In this document: one piece after another, positions 1-11,241 of the stretch | How positions within the stretch are numbered: position 1 is the stretch's first letter | How the letters are laid out: each line of letters opens with the position of its first letter | From: Papaver somniferum | Lineage: Eukaryota > Streptophyta > Magnoliopsida > Ranunculales > Papaveraceae | DNA: 64,000 nucleotides | NCBI RefSeq assembly: GCF_003573695.1 | Contig: NC_039361.1 | Span: 98,768,279 to 98,832,278, forward strand | Direction: 5' to 3' | Translations under genes and position numbers: made by a program | Notes under the pieces: generated by a model | Seen by the model: only the letters and a program-made list of their open reading frames with translations | What the model was told of the DNA's origin: nothing | Databases searched by the model: none

Positions 1-434
1 TTAGCTGACGAAATCAAACATACCCTACTTGTTAACCTTAATAGAGTCTCCCGCATCAATCTGAGCCATTGAGTCTCTCTAAAATTCCCTCCAATTTCGA
101 ACGAAAATTATGCAGTTGAGAACTCAATTTTCCCGCCTTTTTTCAGTTTCAAACGATGAAGATGGGTGCTAAAGAAAAATTTGGGATACACATAGCCATG
201 GGTGCTGAGAATGAATTTGGGATATACATAGCCATGGGTGCCCCTTATCCAAACTTGGAGTCCGCTTAACAAATGTCCTCTGGGGGTGCTCCGGGTGATT
301 TTGAGCCGAATTTTCCAAAAATGTTTATTTCCCAAAAATACCTACAAACACATAAAACACTATAATAAGAAAAAAATCAAGTACCAATAATACAGAGGAT
401 TGAGGACAACTTAGACACAAAAATGCGTCTATCA
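1..434 (-). repeat. LTR fragment related to element A LTR, cut by window start
   Basis: The stretch resembles the right-hand part of the A LTRs. It shares the CCTTATCC..TTGGAGTCCG block, the run of short C-A rich words and the terminal GCGTCTATCA. The LTR would continue left of the window. It is inserted in the RNase H part of the gypsy pol, whose reading frame stops at the junction. It is clearly more diverged from the A LTRs than those are from each other, so it is a different copy or subfamily. Orientation is inferred from A, whose LTR reads TGATAGACGC from the right. Confidence 0.7.
163..240. repeat. 36-bp tandem duplication inside LTR fragment
   Basis: Two adjacent 36-bp units start with TGGGTGCT at 163 and 199. 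Each contains a TTTGGGAT..ACATAGCCA block, and a partial third copy begins at 235. The full A LTRs lack the duplication, so it arose in this copy or subfamily. Confidence 0.8.
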
Positions 435-1321
435 ATTGTAAATCACATGAAGTAAATTATTTTCTCGCTGAACTAACACAACACTAATAACATAATCTGA
501 AACATCACACATGATCTCAAAGGGTAGATTCCAGTTAGGATCCTGAACTATATGGGCTGTAGTGAGTAAATTCTTAGTCTTTTCAAAAGCTTCTAAACAA
601 GCATCATAAAAGACAAACTTAACATCTTTTGCAATAAATTTGCAATTGCAATAAAATTGCAAAGAGGTCTAGAAATCAAGTTAAAATCCTAAATGAATCG
701 ATGATAAAAACCTGCATGCCCTAAGAATGACATAATATCTCTGACGGTTTTGGGGACCTGTAATGTATTGATAAGTTCAACTTTTGCTTTGTCCACCTCC
801 ATACCCTTTCAAGATACGATACGCCCTATAAAAATCGTGATCGAACTATATAATGACATTTCTCCCAATTAAGCACTAAATTATTTTCCTTACATGTAGT
901 AAAAAATAATGTCAAATGATGCAAGCACTCATCAAAAGATGATCTAAATGCTGAAAAATCATCCATAAATACCTCCAAAAACTATTGGACGATGTCAGAA
1001 AATATGCTCATCATACAACGCTGAAAAGTCGCAGGGGAATTACACAACCCTAAAGGCATGCGTCTATATACAATGGTACCAAAGGGACATGAAAAATTTG
1101 TTTTCTCTTGGGGAAATAACAATCTGATTATAATCAGAGTATCCATTTAAAAACCAATAATGACTATGTCCGTATAATTGCTCTAGCATTTGGTCGATAA
1201 AAGGAATGGGAAACTGATCCTTCCCTATGACCTTGTAAAATTTTATGTAGTTAATATAAACATGCCAATCCGTGGTCATTCCTATTAGGATTAACTAACT
1301 ATTATCATTCTGAACTACAGT
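435..1321 (-). pseudogene. pol: Ty3/gypsy reverse transcriptase and RNase H fragment
   Basis: The minus strand from 1321 reads the RT fingers and palm: DWHVYINYIKFYK, then PFIDQMLEQL and FLNGYSDYNQI (family form FLDGYSGYNQI). A shifted frame then reads RRMPLGLCNSPATFQRCM, and the active-site box FMDDF lies near 965. A nonsense codon precedes FMDDF, and further stops follow. The RNase H start (PFEIMCDVSDY) lies near 480-530 and is cut by the LTR fragment at 434. RT copies element RNA into DNA; this copy cannot, although the catalytic DD pair is still readable. The upstream RT segment lies past element B at 17196. Confidence 0.88.
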
Positions 1322-1870
1322 TGTAGTAGGGTAATAATTGATTCTGCTGAAAATGGTAAATTGGGTGTGCCGCCGAGAAACGAATCTAAACCCTAAATAA
1401 ATGTACTCCACATGAGGACTTTAGATCCGAAAGATCAATCTGTACAATTCTGGCCTAAACCAAGAAATGGTCGTTCCAGTCTTACTTCGGTCACAAAATA
1501 ACGGAGAAGGTGTTGATATCAGAATCATGAACTATGAAAGTGTGGTTGTTTTATGACTTGTATCAGAATGTAGAACCCGCTTGCAGAATGTAAGCTATAC
1601 GTTCTTGGTTTTTTCTGGATACTTTTGTTAATGAACTCCTGTCGGTGAAAATAGATTGAAAATATATTTATACAAGTGATAGACGAACACACCCTGATCT
1701 CATAGGAAACAGAAGTAGTTGAGTAAAGGAGGAGTGGGGATCGTGTAAGATGATGAAAATCACGCCCCTACTATGAGGGGAATACTGGTTGATTTTACAC
1801 CCACTACTTCTCTGCTGCCACTAACTGTCCAACTCTCCTAACACTTTCTCATAATGGGCGTGTTGCACGC
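1322..1870 (-). repeat. Element B 3' LTR, first part
   Basis: It matches 14673-15248 of the right LTR, with scattered substitutions and a missing block near 1500. A TATA-like TATAAATA on the minus strand is at 1665-1672. Element A interrupts it after CACGC at 1870; the LTR resumes at 9033. Confidence 0.88.
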
Positions 1871-3466
1871 TGATAATATTTTTAAATGATGTTTTAGTAA
1901 TGAGGTTCAAACTCTCGGACTTGTGAAGATTAAATTTAAAGATTTGATAAAATTATATATACAAAAATATTAACAATGGGTGCGAGAGGTAACCAAGACA
2001 CTAGATTCCACTATTATGCAAAATTGAATGATAAATATTTCAAAACACTATTCAATTCTTAAGTCCTCTTTTATCTTTAATTCACTATCAATCATACAGA
2101 TTCTCAAACATTATTTGTAAACCTTAAGCATAGATTATCAAGAGATTAGACCAAGCATAACCTATCAAACTGAATAACAAATAATTAAGACAATCATTCA
2201 AATAATTTAAAACTCTGCAAAAGCAGCGATTAGGTGAATTATATAATTAAATGAAATAGTTACCCATTTATGTTGCGGGAATAGATTCCTCCATTGCCTT
2301 GGTTACGAGGGAATTAGCCGCTCATCATGTTGGAAAACCTCTCAAAATATTTCATTGATGCTCAAAAATGGTTTACAAATGATGAGAATGTGAGAAATAC
2401 AATAAAACCGGGTTTGTAACAATTATATTTGTTACAAACCAGAGAACTACGACCCTCGGTGACAAAATAAGACTGCTGCAGCTGTGTCGCAAACGCTGTA
2501 GCAAATAAGTCTGCCTTTTGTACGACCCACAGGTGTGAGTCGTTATTACTGTAGAAAAACGACTGCTGGTGCAGGTCCGTTCTTCGTGTTCTTCATGTTC
2601 ATCAGCAGCAGCAGCAGAAACCGAGTTTGGGAAAACTCGAATTTCTTCTTCTCTGGCTCTCCTCAGCCACCCAGACTCTCGACACCCCTTCTAGGACACC
2701 TAGGGAACCTATTTATACCCAACATTGACAAGAAATCACGCTCATTAACTCTCCATGATCCTCCATTACTCGGTGTTAAAAGAAAATATTTTCCGAATAT
2801 TTTCTTCCCTGAAATGATTCTCCACGCGTAAACAGCTTCTGATACTCCCTTATTTAGCTTCTACACGCATCTTCAATGACAAAGTGTCATCCAAACACGA
2901 GCATCACACATCAAACTTGCTGAAAATCCGTGAATATCATTTTCAAACCCGTGTTGCCCTGATTTCTTCCACGTGATTATCTAGCCAAATTCAGTTGAAA
3001 CAATCACCCATACCAGCTCTGTTATGATATATTACATCTTTCCACAAAGTTTCAGCGATTGAATCGCACAAAATCACGTCCAAATGCAATCGAGAAAATC
3101 TGCCAGTGAAGAGCAAATATTTTACCGCCAAAATATTTTTTTAAATTTGTGAAGAAGGTCACCCCTTATCCAGTGGTCGCCCCCTTATCCGTTGCTGGAG
3201 TCCGAATAACACGTGTCCCTTGGGGTGCCTTTAGTAATTTTTCTGGGGTGTTTCCAACACTTTTTCTGGGTTCCTCCGGTGCATTTCTGGGGTGTCTTTA
3301 GTACTCTATCCTAGGGTGTAAAACACCACTTTTCGAGCCAATTTCGCCGCAAGAGCTTATTTTTCCAAAAACATCTACAAAAATATAAAATAACACAATA
3401 AGTATTTAATCGAGTATAACAATACAGAACATTGATAACAAAATAGACACATAAATGCGTCTATCA
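1871..3466 (-). repeat. Element A 3' LTR
   Basis: Near-identical to 7450-9032. TG..CA ends are present. On the minus strand it carries the TATA box TATAAATA at 2710-2717. A 98-codon plus-strand ORF at 2535-2831 lies wholly in the LTR and is not considered a gene. Confidence 0.95.
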
Positions 3467-3506
3467 AATACCCCCAAACTTATTTTTTGCTAGTCCTCGA
3501 GCAAAA
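3467..3506 (-). other. Element A 3' polypurine tract with adjoining hairpin
   Basis: Read on the minus strand, a perfect 7-bp stem (TTTTGCT / AGCAAAA at 3500-3506 and 3485-3491) with loop CGAGGACT is followed by a short spacer, then AAGTTTGGGGGTATT next to the LTR. The purine run is the expected plus-strand primer. The same hairpin occurs at 51485-51504 in element C. Confidence 0.8.
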
Positions 3507-4493
3507 TTTGTTTTTGAAAAGTGACCTAGTTAATCTCGGGTGGGTTTATCAGAGGTGTACCCACAAAAAACCATTTACTCCAAAACCTAGCTATCTACGC
3601 AGAACCTTGGAAGGCACTAAAGAATCTCCTTGGTTGGCATACAAACATTGACTATAGGAGGAAGTACCCTGATGCGAAATTCCAAAATTCATATATAAGT
3701 GACAGAGCTCTACTCAGATAGTTTCACTATGGACATCATAACCGGAGTCAAAACTAATCACATAGATAGATAATGAGATGGATATAGAAAAACATATATG
3801 GTTTTGATGTTTACTAGGTGAACGGTGTTTCCCATATCTGTCTGAAGGCCACTACTAGGATGAACCTATCCTAATCGACTGAGATACCGGTCTGACTAAT
3901 ATCAACACACTGGCATATACAAGGGAACCAGTGATTGACTACATAGAACAATTTTTTTTTTTGATTAACGGTATGAATAGATCTTTTGGATCCAAGCGCA
4001 TGCTTCTTGTCAGCAGATTACATGATAGTTCCCATGGGTCCTGTATTCCACGCTTGCTTAGGCGACGGAGACAGGGAGAACACACACATATTGCTATCCA
4101 AGTGTTAATGTTTATTCCGATTGGTCTAATTGGTATGGTTTTTTTTTTTTTGATATGTCAATCACTCTATTCCACCCTAGCAGTGGTAACAACTTGAATC
4201 GTGGGCCCCACCTACTCTCTTAGAGAAACATAGTTTAAAAACAAAACAAAATAAGAATAGAAGTGAAAAGGACTCAACGAGATATGGTGAAACTATCATG
4301 TTATTACTAACATCTGAGCTCTGTGCTTTTATGAATAGACTCTTTCGATGTTTCCATCTAATAAGATTGGTTCCTCAACTCCTATAACCAAGATGTTCCC
4401 ATCCACTTAGATTGGTTAGTGCCAACCTTAATAAGCATAAATTTCTAGGCTCTGGAGTTTATTTATTTATTCTGCAACTGAAAAGTTTCTCTC
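3507..4493 (-). other. Conserved non-coding region of element A between two polypurine modules
   Basis: No convincing ORF is present. Several blocks match element C (50640-51480) in the corresponding orientation, including the stretches around 3820-3860 (GAACGGTGTTTCCCATATC) and 3985-4110 (GCATGCTTCTTGTCAGCAG; TTAGGCGACGGAGACAGGG). Conservation between elements whose LTRs differ suggests a functional RNA or DNA segment, or recent common descent. Confidence 0.65.
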
Positions 4494-4531
4494 ATACCCC
4501 CAAACTTAAATCTAACATTGTCCTCAATGTT
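4494..4531 (-). other. Internal polypurine-like tract with hairpin in element A
   Basis: On the minus strand AACATTG-AGGA-CAATGTT forms a perfect 7-bp stem with a 4-base loop, followed by GATTTAAGTTTGGGGGTAT. It mirrors the 3' polypurine module about 1 kb further on and is repeated in element C at 50175-50216. Confidence 0.75.
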
Positions 4532-4685
4532 CTAAAGATAAAATTAAAAGCATGAACAAGGAGAGAAATTGTTACTATTTGAAGCAAAAGAGTTAAGGAA
4601 AGATATTACCGTGTTGCATGAGATTGTGTTACCTCCCAAGAATTGCTAAGTTTAAAGTCTTCAGCCAGACTTAGGAAAGGATTAG

Positions 4686-5015
4686 TCAACTCGAACCATA
4701 AAGTAACAGTCGAAATAACTGTGGGTCTTCAAAACTAAATAGAGCTGACCCAAGGAAACTGCAATGAACCAAGAAAATGAACAAGACTAGCAATCCCTTA
4801 CTTAGTTTCCTGATTAAGAAATTTATATCTAATTGTGGTTCAGGTTCAGGTTCTAAGAAAGGGTCTAAATAAAATATTTTCATTGGTTGCGTTTCTTCAG
4901 AGGTGGGATCCGAATCATTAGGTCCTAGAGTCTGGAAAAACTCAAATATGATCTTAGAAGCGCACAATAATAACCTAAATAACTGAGGATCCTCTAAGTA
5001 CAAAATTGACCACAA
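4686..5015 (-). pseudogene. Detached C-terminal tail of the element A protein
   Basis: This minus-strand reading lies downstream of the stop of the 5076-6359 ORF. It contains the motif EDPQLFRLLL twice, at its start and at its end. Element C has DPQIFRLLIYG at the corresponding end of its protein, so this is probably the original C-terminus, duplicated and cut off by a stop or frameshift. Between the copies lie acidic and Pro/Glu-rich residues and a hydrophobic segment (LLVLFIFLVHCSFLG). No function is known to me. Confidence 0.55.
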
Positions 5016-5075
5016 TGAGAGTAGTGGTCACTCTTAAGCAAATGTGTCGATTCTAATTTCCTAAAGCATTTAGGT

Positions 5076-6359
5076 TTAAGTCTCACAACTTAATATTCGA
5101 CACATTTGAAATATAAACGTTCCCACATTTGGAAGAAAACTATTTGGTGGGAAAACAAAGTCAATCTGGGTATCATAGCCTGGGAAAGCCACATCAACCA
5201 GAGGATGGGTTTCTAACGACTGAACTTCTTCCTGGACATCATTAGGTTCGGGAAAACGTGTATGAAGATAATCTTGTAAAATGGTTGAGGCACGTATGTC
5301 AAGTCCCAAGTGAGGGACCTTTATAATAGTGAAAGCACATGGATGATAACCACCCCCAAACTTAGAATTTTGGGTGTCTCTAGATAGACTAGCTACAATT
5401 TCCCTAATTTCTAGATCATCAAAATCCTGAAAATGGTCAATTGCTACTTGTAAATTATACTCAGGTGATGCATCCTCACTCATATTTAAAATCTCTACGA
5501 GTTCATCTTTTTCGTCTAAGACTATTGTTTCTAAATCGCTAGACTCTAAAACATTATTCTCAGAATAAACTCGTTCCTTTAAATCATTATCGTCTTTGTA
5601 AACAGGAAATACTACATCGTCTAGGACGAGGGTATCTCTAGTCAAATCCTCGTCCTTTTGAATAGGTGAATAATTATGAAAATTATTTGTATTTGAACTA
5701 GAAATAATATTATCATTGTAAAGCTCAATTGGAGTAACCATTTCCTGATCACTATTCCTACATAAGTATGATTCTCCATCAACACTATCCTCATCATAAT
5801 AACATGAAAAATATCGAACCTCATAAAAACAAGTAATGCTACCAATTCTATCCTTGTTATCTTGATTATGTAAATAACTATCTTCATTCTCAAGGGTATT
5901 ATTGGATACACTATATTGGCAATTCAAGTAATTTCGAGCAATTCTTTCGTTCGTCTCAGCTATCCGCTTGAGGTGGTCTTCTAAAGAAGGTTCACTCATT
6001 ATTGTAGTTCTTTCGTCTATAATTATACTATTCATCTCAGCTAACTTACGCGTCGACTCAGCTAACTTCCTGAGGGACTCTTCTAAAGGAGGAATAGGAA
6101 CAGAGGTATCATAAAAAGGACTACTTTTCAATAGTTTGATTGTATCCTCTAGAGACGAAGAACTAGTATTATAATCTTCTTGCTCGTAAGACTGATGCAT
6201 GTGTGGATAGTAATTGGGCTCACCAGGGTATGACCCATATCCTTCCAAAGGATGGCGTTCCCGACCACTATTCCCAACATGGTCATAAAAAGGATGATGT
6301 CCATATTCAAATTCAGGTCGATACTCATTGTATTGGCTTCTATCATACAAGTTCGACAT
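5076..6359 (-). CDS. Non-canonical protein of element A (about 427 aa)
   Basis: I do not recognise a named domain. The ATG at 6359 starts MSNLYDRSQ. The N-terminal 70 residues are rich in Tyr, His, Gly and Pro. Residues about 70-140 contain heptad-like repeats (LEESLRKLAESTRKLAE and LEDHLKRIAETNERIA), probably a coiled coil. A very acidic middle with the motif SPIQKDED follows, and VPHLGLDIRAS lies near residue 360. Element C encodes SPIQKEQ or SPIQKED and IPHLGLELCAS, so the two are homologous. There is no zinc knuckle, protease or RT. It may replace Gag or be a spacer protein of a non-autonomous element. The ORF is open throughout, unlike most coding remnants here. Confidence 0.7.
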   Translation of the reverse strand: MSNLYDRSQYNEYRPEFEYGHHPFYDHVGNSGRERHPLEGYGSYPGEPNYYPHMHQSYEQEDYNTSSSSLEDTIKLLKSSPFYDTSVPIPPLEESLRKLAESTRKLAEMNSIIIDERTTIMSEPSLEDHLKRIAETNERIARNYLNCQYSVSNNTLENEDSYLHNQDNKDRIGSITCFYEVRYFSCYYDEDSVDGESYLCRNSDQEMVTPIELYNDNIISSSNTNNFHNYSPIQKDEDLTRDTLVLDDVVFPVYKDDNDLKERVYSENNVLESSDLETIVLDEKDELVEILNMSEDASPEYNLQVAIDHFQDFDDLEIREIVASLSRDTQNSKFGGGYHPCAFTIIKVPHLGLDIRASTILQDYLHTRFPEPNDVQEEVQSLETHPLVDVAFPGYDTQIDFVFPPNSFLPNVGTFIFQMCRILSCET

Positions 6360-7425
6360 TCTTAATTGCAATGGAATTCTACACAATCACAAACAAGGCT
6401 GACTCGACCAAATCAAACCTATAGAATCTAGCAAACAAAAAGCATGATGGCTCCACTTAGATTGTTTTCAAGACCAGCTTCTATTCCTTCGAAAAGGAAA
6501 TCGTTACAATTTGAGCACACCCCTCTGGAATCAATCCGAGCTAATGTAAGTTGAATCGAGGCGAGGGAAGCTCAGTGGAGCTTTGATACCCAAAGCCTCA
6601 CCGGTATTACAAGGCGGCGCAGTCACGCATTCAACTTACAGAAACCATCAAGAACTTTGAAGTATGCTTAAAAGAGTAACCAATATTTTTCGAAAGATTT
6701 TCCTACCAAGCTCGTTACCCTATCGGTCTCGTTCTAATCAAATTTTAAGCTTGGGTTCGCGTTAGGTTTCGTTTACCTAAGGCGGGAAAGAAGGGAACGG
6801 TGATGAAATACGAACCCTTATCTTATATGGCCAGTTCTTGCCCTTTACTAGGAAATTAAAGCAGCCGGTTCAGTCCTCAACATATAATCACCTTAAGGCA
6901 GACAGTAAACCCGCTGACAGGAGATTCGTGGGTGTTTAGAAGTTTACCTCCCGTACCAGACGGGCGAAGAACCGCTGTTGTCGACTCGGGCCACTGACTC
7001 CGGTGTCAGTGTGCGAACCCGAGGGGCCGAGACGATATTGTAATCGTCGTCCTTCCCTGCAAACAGTTTATATTTAATTTTTTTTTTTATATAACCCTTC
7101 TGTAGGGTTTAAAATTAAAATAAATTGTCCAAAGTCCAGTCCAATGAAAAGAAATACAAAAAATAATAATAATAATTACAAAAAAAATAAATGGAAAGTC
7201 TCTTAAAAAAGAAGTGATAATAATAATTCTCTCTTTTTTTTTCTCTCTTTTTTCTTTATTTTTTTGCTTTGTCTTTTTTCCTTCTCTATTAGATTTAAGC
7301 TTTGATTCCAAGGTCTTTAGTATCCAACTTCAAACCTGTAATACAAAGACACAACCAAAGAGACGTAAAAAGAAAAAATGGAATAATAAAAAAATAATAA
7401 AAACCTAAAAATTCTACCTAAGCAC
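6360..7425 (-). other. 5' leader of element A
   Basis: Non-coding. The part nearest the primer site (7070-7410) is low-complexity A/T and C/T sequence. The 6440-7060 part is more balanced and holds the strong hairpin at 6985-7023. Short ORFs on both strands in the low-complexity part are compositional. Confidence 0.6.
6985..7023 (-). other. Extended stem-loop in element A leader
   Basis: The outer stem CTCGGG/CCCGAG (6985-6990 with 7018-7023) encloses a perfect inner stem CACTGAC/GTCAGTG (6992-6998 with 7005-7011). The 6-base loop has CCGG at its centre. Position in the leader between primer site and ORF fits an RNA dimerisation or packaging element; that role is inferred. Confidence 0.7.
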
Positions 7426-7446
7426 AAATCCGCGTCGGCGGCGCCA
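7426..7446 (-). other. Primer binding site of element A
   Basis: The minus strand reads TGGCGCCGCCGACGCGG a few bases after the 5' LTR end. TGGCGCCG is the usual start of primer sites in Athila-type plant elements (tRNA-Asp type by general knowledge). Confidence 0.8.
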
Positions 7447-7449
7447 AAA

Positions 7450-9032
7450 TGATAATATTTTTAAATGATGTTGTAGTAATGAGGTTCAAACTCTCGGACT
7501 TGTGAAGATTAAATTTAAAGATTTGATAAAATTATATATACAAAAATATTAACAATGGGTGCGAGAGGTAACCAAGACACTAGATTCCACTATTATGCAA
7601 AATTGAATGATAAATATTTCAAAACTCTATTCAATTCTTAAGTCCTCTTTTATCTTTAATTCACTATCAATCATACCGATTCTCAAACATTATTTGTAAA
7701 CCTTAAGCATAGATTATCAAGAGATTAAACCAAGCATAACCTATCAAACTGAATAACAAATAATTAAGACAATCATTCAAATAATTTAAAACTCTGCAAA
7801 AACAGCGATTAGGTGAATTATATAATTAAATGAAATAGTTACCCATTTATGTTGCGCGAATAGCTTCCTCCATTTTACGAGGGAATTAGCCGCTCATCAT
7901 GTTGGAAAACCTCTCAAAATATTTCATTGATGCTCAAAAATGGTTTACAAATGATGAGAATAAGAGAAATACAATAAAACCGGGTTTGTAACAATTATAT
8001 TTTTTACAAACCAGAGAACTACGACCCTTAGTGACAAAATAAGACTGCTGCATCTGTGTCATAAACGTTGTAGCAAATAAGTCTGCCTGATGTACGACCC
8101 ACAGGTGTGAGTCGTTATTACTGTAGAAAAATGACTGATGGTGCAGGTCCGTTCTTCGTGTTCATCATCAGCAGCAGCATCAGAAACCGAGTTTGGGAAA
8201 AATCGAATTTCTTCTTCTCTGGCTCTCCTCAGCCCCCCAGACTCTCGACACCCCTTCTAGGACACCCAGGGAACCTATTTATACCCAACAGCGACAAGAA
8301 ATCACGCTCATTAACTCTCCATGATCCTCCATTACTCGGTGTTAAAAGAAAATATTTTCCGAATATTTTCTTCCCTGAAATGATTCTCCACGCGTAAACA
8401 ACTTCTGATACTCCCTTATTTAGCTTCTACACGCATCTTCAATGACTAAGTGTCATCCAAACACGAGCAGCACACATCAAACTTGCTGAAAATCCGTGAA
8501 TATCATTTTCAAACCCGTGTTGCCCTGATTTCTTCCACGTGATTATCCAGCCAAATTCAGTCGAAACAATCACCCATACCAGCTCTGTTATGATATATTA
8601 CATCTTTCCACAAAGTTTCAGCGATTGAATCGCACAAAATCACGTCCAAATGCAATCGAGAAAATCTTCCAGTGAAGAGCAAATATTTTCCCGCCAAAAT
8701 ATTTTTTTAAATTTGTGAATAAGGTCATCTCTTATCCAGTGGTCTCCCCCTTATCCGTTGCTGGAGTCTGAATAACACATGTCCCTTGGGGTGCCTTTAG
8801 TAATTTTTATGGGGTGTTTCCAACACTTTTTCTGGGTTCCTCCGGTGCATTTCTGGGGTGTCTTTAGTACTCTATCCTAGGGTGTAAAACACCACTTTTC
8901 GAGCCAATTTCGCCGCAAGAGCTTATTTTTCCAAAAACATCTACAAAAATATAAAATAACACATTAAGTATTTAATCGAGTCTAACAATACAGAACATTG
9001 AGAACAAAATAGACACATAAATGCGTCTATCA
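7450..9032 (-). repeat. Element A 5' LTR
   Basis: The second copy of the A LTR, with TG..CA ends; it is the transcriptionally upstream LTR because the element is on the minus strand. Its TATA box is at 8276-8283. Confidence 0.95.
8276..8283 (-). promoter_or_regulatory. TATA box of element A 5' LTR
   Basis: TATAAATA on the minus strand in the context GGGTATAAATAGG, the classic plant LTR promoter form. It is preserved at 2710-2717 in the other LTR. Transcription would start about 30 bases to the left. Confidence 0.65.
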
Positions 9033-10908
9033 CACGCCGCATGTTGTTGACCTCCAGACCAATACCCTGATGAACATCCCCAGTTTGTGACATGTTTGAT
9101 GTCTCGAGTATTTTGTAGAAAATATGTAGCAAGTTACATGAGGAATGAAACAGATCCTTCATGGTAGTTTCCGAGAGAGTCTTGCTTGGAAGACCTAAAT
9201 ATTTCGACCAATCACGTGCAAGCTAGGAGGCAGGCAATCATATGTGACAAGTCAAGTCGTGAGACTTATCGCAAAAGCATGCAATGCTCTTAGGTTAAAT
9301 AATTAAATTATTTGTGAACTCGATATTTATAAAATATCGTTTGCAATCGACGTTTATAAAGCATCGCTTTTAAGCAAGCAGCTCAAAATAATCGATGCAT
9401 ATGAAGCATCATTGTGTAGAGCCTGTCTTGGTTGGTCGCGGAATTTACGGTCTTAAAAGGAGCGTGGCCATCCATCAGCAACTTCCGGGAGCCATTCAAG
9501 TAAGTTGAAATAGAGTCGACCAGTCCTCATGGAAGGCGGGCGGCCGATGATCCCAATGGCATCTTATTGGTCGCCAAAAAATAGATCTAGGTCGATCGAT
9601 TTGGCTTGCCAAGTTGGATGGCCGATATCATTTTGAGGAATTTACATACTTCTGTTGGTCGAATTCAAGGATTTTAAAGCCGTGTGACCGGAATACTTTA
9701 GATAATCGGCTTGCGGCATTACTGGCAGGTTTGAAGCAATGCGATTGGTCAGAGCTACCGTTGAGCCGCCGGTGAGCATGTCCGCGCCTTGATGGCCGCT
9801 TAAAATAAAATCTAGGCCGGTCGATTAGGCTAGAGAAGTTGGACGGCCACGATTGATTTGAGACTGCCATATGCGGCCTTAATTCGATTAGAACCTTTTT
9901 TATCCGTGCGACTAGCCTACTTTGGCTAACGATCCTGGGCACTGCCTACAGGCTAGGGGAGTTTCGATTGGTTGGAATAGAAGTGATCCCGCCGGTGAAT
10001 ATCGTGGAGCTTGTTTGGTCACCTCAGGGCGTAGCTAAGCTTGATAAATTGGCCGTCCAAGTCGTACGACCGTGATCATTTTTAAGACTGACATGGACAG
10101 TCTATATTCAATTTCTTAAGGAACTAAGCACGTCGACCAGACAACTTTGGTCTTTAATTAAAAGTATAGGATGCGGCTTTGGGACAATTTGATTGTTCGA
10201 TGGGAAAGAGGGACTGGCATACAACAACATGGGGCATGTCCGTTTGGTGATAGGCGGCGCAAACTAGGGAAAATCGGGAGACCAACTGGCGCACCCGTGC
10301 TCCTTTTGCCGTTGCCTTCATTCGTTACAATTTTCCTTTATTCCTTATTTTCCAACTTTTAGTAGGATTCTTCTACCACTAGTTCCATGATGGACCAATT
10401 TCTTAGTTTTCCTAGGTTTATCCTCGGCCAATAGGGATCGAGATTTTGTGTAGGCCGCAAAAAACCTAATTTTTGTAAATTGATAAAATTAGGTTAAAAA
10501 GTTGGATTTTGCGGGTTGACACAAAATTAATTAAAATCTCATCTTAATGTTGACATTTCGTGAAGCTCATGCTACCCAGCTGCAAGTGAACATTAATTGT
10601 CATATCATGTCAATATTAATAGTTCAGCCGGGGAACACAACATATGATAGATACTCAGCAGGCTCCGGCATTAATGAATAATGCAGCTAGGAGCTTAAAT
10701 ACTCATTCGGCTCTATACTAGTGAACAACTCATCTAAGAGCTTGAGTTTCAATACAATATGAAGAGAGGCGTATGCATTCATCAGATTTTGACATATTCT
10801 TCAAATTCCTTGCGGAATGTAGATATATCGAGGTCTACTGCTTCTGATGCCGGGTCAGGTAGAAAGACTTTTACAGTTTTCGCCCTAAACTAAAAAGCAT
10901 CATCAACA
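9033..10908 (-). repeat. Element B 3' LTR, second part
   Basis: It resumes the B LTR after element A, repeats the CACGC target site and ends CATCAACA. It matches 15249-17195 of the right LTR with numerous substitutions and small indels. Confidence 0.88.
9586..10020. repeat. Degenerate 225-bp internal repeats in B LTR
   Basis: The block TCTAGG..TCGATT..GGCT..AAGTTGGA.GGCC recurs at 9586 and 9811, 225 bp apart. The right LTR shows the same pair at 15799 and 16024, also 225 bp apart. A weaker third unit may follow near 10045. The duplication therefore predates transposition. Confidence 0.65.
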
Positions 10909-11153
10909 TTAAGTTCCCTGCTTAGCACGTAACAGTGACATTGCTGCGGGGTAAGCACTAGATGGTGACAGATGAAAATAAATTTTATGAGGAAGAGTCA
11001 ACATATGTTACCAAGAGAGAGGTCTCCCTGGAACAGGACACTTCCACGAGGCGTCATGGTGAGCATCAGTCGTCCTCCTAGGATGTTGATGTTGCTTGGT
11101 CCCAGATAGATCAAGTAAGCGGCCGACTGAAATCTCAAACCGCATTCCAAGCC

Positions 11154-11161
11154 TATATATA
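11154..11161 (+). promoter_or_regulatory. TATA box upstream of B antisense gene
   Basis: TATATATA in the context GCCTATATATATGGGC lies 81-88 bases before the ATG at 11242 on the plus strand, leaving room for a short leader. It is inside the retrotransposon but opposite to its transcription. Confidence 0.5.
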
Positions 11162-11241
11162 TGGGCAGATAAGGAATCCTTTCCTTTCCCGATCTTGCAA
11201 ACTTGTAAGACATAAAGGGGGACACTTGGATCTTTCTTGTC

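Larger units (their letters stand above)
1871..9032 (-). mobile_element. Element A: pol-less Athila-like LTR retrotransposon nested in B LTR
   Basis: Termini are TGATAA..TATCA with perfect target duplications CACGC at 1866-1870 and 9033-9037. LTRs are 1871-3466 and 7450-9032; by eye they differ by roughly 45 substitutions plus a few short indels, so this is among the youngest insertions here. A primer site at 7426-7446 and polypurine tract at 3467-3483 fix minus orientation. The internal region has one long ORF (5076-6359) and a decayed tail, with no gag zinc knuckle, protease, RT or integrase. It resembles element C in its ORF motifs and 3' non-coding region. It is probably mobilised by an autonomous Athila relative. 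Confidence 0.92.

Noticed and set aside
2535..2831. 98-codon plus-strand ORF repeated as a 96-codon ORF at 8107-8397
   Set aside because: Both lie inside the two LTRs of element A. Their similarity comes from LTR identity, and no protein family is evident.
7087..7408. ORFs on both strands rich in Lys or Phe/Leu
   Set aside because: Low-complexity A/T and C/T runs in the leader of element A produce them on both strands.
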